Part shown: one piece after another, positions 3,448 through 5,891 of the stretch | How the letters are laid out: each line of letters opens with the position of its first letter | Numbering within the stretch: the first letter of the stretch is position 1 | Origin: JBGSOW01 sp041738875 | GTDB taxonomy: Bacteria > Patescibacteriota > Dojkabacteria > CALFHW01 | Direction of reading: 5' to 3' | Length of the DNA stretch: 5,891 nucleotides | Assembly: GCA_041738875.1 (NCBI GenBank) | Contig: JBGSOW010000041.1 | Location: 1 to 5,891, forward strand | Position numbers and translations under genes: made by a program | The notes under the pieces: model-generated | What the model saw: the letters and a program-made list of their open reading frames with translations, nothing else | The model's database searches: none | What the model was told of the DNA's origin: nothing

Positions 3448-5891
3448 ATGCCCCAAATTAGTTATAACAAAGTAAAATATGCAACAAATATCCCCACGAC
3501 TATAATTGTTAACGGTCTCGACCGCATGGGCTATGAACTTGCGAAGACTTTGACCGAACAGGGTGGCTTTGTGATTATACTGGATGATTTGAATAGGTTA
3601 GAGGAAGATGAGGTTTTTCTGCAACTTAGGAATGTCGCTTTTCTGGATTATACTAGTATTGCTGATTTAATTGGCGAGATTAGGAGATTAGACTATGTGT
3701 ATTATCTGAACCACAACCGTGTCCGTGATGAACATAATTTCAGTTCGCAAGATTTTCTAGTGTATTCAGGCTATTTAAATCAAGTATTGAACCTTGCTAG
3801 TGAGTTTGACGCTTTATTCTTGCTTACGACCTCACTTTTAGATCATAGAATTGTTCTGGAAACTACAGACCGATTGCTTGACGGCGATGTTGAAGTTGCC
3901 AATGATTATTCTAGATTGGATTATATAAAGTACGCCGAGAATTTGGTTTTGGATTATACGAAATCTAGGAATCTGGATGCCAAGATTATGAGAATGGGAG
4001 TGCTTTTGGGAGAATATATCGAAATTGACGATGAAACAAGTCTAGCTAGGTTATTGTGGTTTGCAGCTAGGGGTGAAGATCTTCTCCTACAATCTGACGG
4101 GCTAATGCAAGAATTTTACGTTCATCTAAATGACGCGGTTTTTGGAGCAATTAAATTACAGTTTAGTAGAGAACTCGAAAGACGTATCTATACTTGCGCA
4201 TATAACGAACCTTTTACGCAACTGGGCTTGGCATATAAGCTCCAGGAAGTAAGTACAGATGCGGGTGAAATCAAATTTAGTAGCGCGGAAGATGCTGAAA
4301 TAAATATCAGGCCGATTTATAAAGCAGCTGCGAATTTATCTATGATTGGATGGCATCCTAAAGTTGAGATACATCACGCTTTAATTGAGACTCTAGGATA
4401 CTTTAAACGCATTCTAGAGGTTGATCTCAATAATGCCTTGAATATGTCTAGAGGTGAGGCTTTAGACAGCATAGAAGCTGAAAGTATCAATGCAACAAGC
4501 GCGCTGGGCAAATTAATTGCTGAGAGAAAAGCAACTTCGTCAATTGGAAAACTTAAACAAAAACAAGCCTTGAAAGAATTACAGTTAAAAGAAAGACCAG
4601 TCTCGGCGTTTGGGAGGTTTAGAAGAGAGTTTGAAAAATGGATTGTACGGCAGAAAAACAAAACCGAATTTCTGCGCAATTTAACTCTAACTGAAGCAAC
4701 ACTATATATTTCACTTATTAGTTTGGCAATTGCTGTTTATGTTATTGTAATTTCGCCGACTCTTATCGCATCGAAGAATTTGCTTTTCTTTTCTTTTAAC
4801 TCTACTCAGTCGATTGCAGCGCTAGATGATTCAGACTGGGAACTTTTGGATCAGCATAGTAGCGCTGCAATTTACGAAGCCCGTGAGTTCACAGAGACAA
4901 CAAATAATGTAGAAACTTTTCTAAGAGCTATAGGCTTACAAGGTTTTCATAGTAATCTAAAGGGGGCTGCGCAAACACTTTTGACTACTGCGACAACCTA
5001 TAATGAGTATGCGAAATCGGTGAGTTTATTGGGACAACATGCAGCCCAAAACAAAGTTTCTTTACAATTAACTCCGACAGCATCGTCATTACTTTCTGTG
5101 AACAACCCGATTTCTGTTGAAAGCCAAGAGACGCTTGAGGCAGCTACTGAAAATTATCTGGGACAAGCACAAACAAAATTACAAACTGCGCTAAATTCAC
5201 AGAATTTAGCGGTTAGAAGTAGGGCTTCCCAATTAAGCCACCCAACTCCCGACTTCGTAACTAATTTCGTTTTAGCCACCAATATGGTTAGTGGTTTAGA
5301 TAGGATGGACGCGGCCCTTATGGAATCGCAAAATGCTCTAGGATTTGCATCTCTACTAAGTCAGTCGAATTTTAATTTGGGCTTGATTATCCGGGATAGC
5401 TCGAGAATAAATTATGCAGGGGGTGAGTTTGTGGGGTTAGGAAGTTTCGAATATACAAGAGGGCAAATTACAAGGGCTGACTTTTTTAGCGCAAATAGCT
5501 TGAGTGCGAATCTAAATCAGCTAGAACCAAGTGTTTTACAAGAAACACAGCAGATAGCAAATAACTCTCAAATAGCAAGCAATGCAAATTACAATGTATT
5601 TATGCAAAATGTAGTTTCTGAAAACAATAAAGAATTTTTATATGATAGTTTAATTTCAAATGCTACATCTAGAGCAAACGGTTCAACTATTGAAATTGAT
5701 CAAATTGCATTCCAGGATTTTTTACAAGAATTTGGGCAGGTTACGATAAATGAAAGAGTTATAACTGCAGACAACTACACCGCACAGATAAACGTCTTAC
5801 AAAGTGATGCAGCTCAAGGACGCACACATATCCAAGCAAATTTGGCGGCTGTTTTGTGGTCAAAATTTTTGCAAGCTGATGTTCCTGAACT
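3448..5891 (+). CDS. SDR (epimerase-like)-TM-DUF4012 fusion protein, 3'-truncated
   Basis: The frame is open from ATG 3448 to the window edge (814 codons and two bases); an in-frame stop at 3430-3432 leaves ATG 3448 as the first ATG. Residues about 16-330 form a full extended-SDR fold like UDP-sugar epimerases: a beta-alpha-beta start TIIVNGLDRMGYELA (18-32) ending at LDD (45-47), LDYVYYLNHN (81-90), TTS (127-129), YAENLVLDY (162-170), MRMGVLLGEY (181-190), YVHLNDAV (224-231) and IGWHPKVEI (300-308). The Gly-rich loop is reduced to GLDRMG, and no proper YxxxK is present (Y154 is followed four later by Asp), so catalysis is doubtful. A charged, helical linker (about 332-410) precedes one transmembrane helix (about 418-441); basic residues before it place the SDR part in the cytoplasm. 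Outside lies a helical region (about 442-630) and the DUF4012 core: NLGLIIRDSSRINYAGGEFV (643-662), matching the family's LLLxQNxAElRxTGGFIG, then STIEIDQIAFQDFL (746-759) and ITADNY (772-777). DUF4012 has no settled function; it occurs in envelope or polysaccharide contexts. The C-terminus is outside the window. Confidence 0.88.
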   Translation, partial: MPQISYNKVKYATNIPTTIIVNGLDRMGYELAKTLTEQGGFVIILDDLNRLEEDEVFLQLRNVAFLDYTSIADLIGEIRRLDYVYYLNHNRVRDEHNFSSQDFLVYSGYLNQVLNLASEFDALFLLTTSLLDHRIVLETTDRLLDGDVEVANDYSRLDYIKYAENLVLDYTKSRNLDAKIMRMGVLLGEYIEIDDETSLARLLWFAARGEDLLLQSDGLMQEFYVHLNDAVFGAIKLQFSRELERRIYTCAYNEPFTQLGLAYKLQEVSTDAGEIKFSSAEDAEINIRPIYKAAANLSMIGWHPKVEIHHALIETLGYFKRILEVDLNNALNMSRGEALDSIEAESINATSALGKLIAERKATSSIGKLKQKQALKELQLKERPVSAFGRFRREFEKWIVRQKNKTEFLRNLTLTEATLYISLISLAIAVYVIVISPTLIASKNLLFFSFNSTQSIAALDDSDWELLDQHSSAAIYEAREFTETTNNVETFLRAIGLQGFHSNLKGAAQTLLTTATTYNEYAKSVSLLGQHAAQNKVSLQLTPTASSLLSVNNPISVESQETLEAATENYLGQAQTKLQTALNSQNLAVRSRASQLSHPTPDFVTNFVLATNMVSGLDRMDAALMESQNALGFASLLSQSNFNLGLIIRDSSRINYAGGEFVGLGSFEYTRGQITRADFFSANSLSANLNQLEPSVLQETQQIANNSQIASNANYNVFMQNVVSENNKEFLYDSLISNATSRANGSTIEIDQIAFQDFLQEFGQVTINERVITADNYTAQINVLQSDAAQGRTHIQANLAAVLWSKFLQADVPE

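Noticed and set aside
3405..3463. Possible TGA read-through (recoded TGA as Gly or Trp, as in some CPR lineages) extending the PEGA protein
   Set aside because: Read-through would add only about 18 residues before a TAG and overlap the next gene; no other gene has an in-frame TGA, and Gly and Trp are encoded by GGN and TGG throughout.
4374..4679. Minus-strand open frame of 101 codons inside the SDR-DUF4012 gene
   Set aside because: It lies fully antisense to a strongly supported coding frame, its translation has no recognisable domain, and no promoter or ribosome site is evident.
1..5891. Insertion sequences, CRISPR arrays or phage genes
   Set aside because: No transposase or integrase motifs, no regularly spaced repeats and no terminal inverted repeats seen on either strand.

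Overview
The window is AT-rich and every gene lies on the + strand. It most likely comes from a bacterium of the Candidate Phyla Radiation (Patescibacteria). Three things suggest this. A compact ribosomal/RNA-polymerase cluster contains rather divergent, partly shortened ribosomal proteins. Starts are almost free of Shine-Dalgarno sequence. A large membrane protein carries a DUF4012 domain, which is common in that radiation. I cannot place it to a phylum; Dojkabacteria or Microgenomates are reasonable guesses. TAA, TAG and TGA all end genes here, no gene has an in-frame TGA, and Trp is TGG, so the standard bacterial code fits.

Bases 1-2541 hold the distal part of the ribosomal 'alpha' cluster, tightly packed: rpsD (S4, 5' end outside the window), rpoA (RNA polymerase alpha), rplQ (L17), rplM (L13) and rpsI (S9). 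Gaps are 29, 2 and 9 bases, and rplQ and rplM overlap by 17 bases, so this looks like one transcript. All five products are recognisable by conserved motifs. L17 lacks about 38 internal residues, and S9 has lost part of a normally very conserved segment.

Bases 2542-2717 are the only real intergenic region. It has a weak AT-rich hairpin with a T6 run just after rpsI (possible terminator), an 8-bp perfect palindrome, and a consensus TATAAT box about 95 bases before the next gene. This is the likely boundary between the housekeeping operon and the next transcription unit.

Bases 2718-5891 encode two envelope-type proteins in the same direction, 40 bases apart. The first is a 229-residue membrane-anchored protein with PEGA-like beta repeats. 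The second is a very large protein, open at the 3' edge of the window, with three parts: a complete extended SDR (nucleotide-sugar epimerase-like) domain with degenerate cofactor and catalytic motifs, one transmembrane helix, and an extracytoplasmic DUF4012 region. The arrangement suggests a protein that physically links a cytoplasmic, probably non-catalytic, nucleotide-sugar-enzyme fold to a cell-surface domain. This is the most interesting item in the window. Its function is inferred, not shown.
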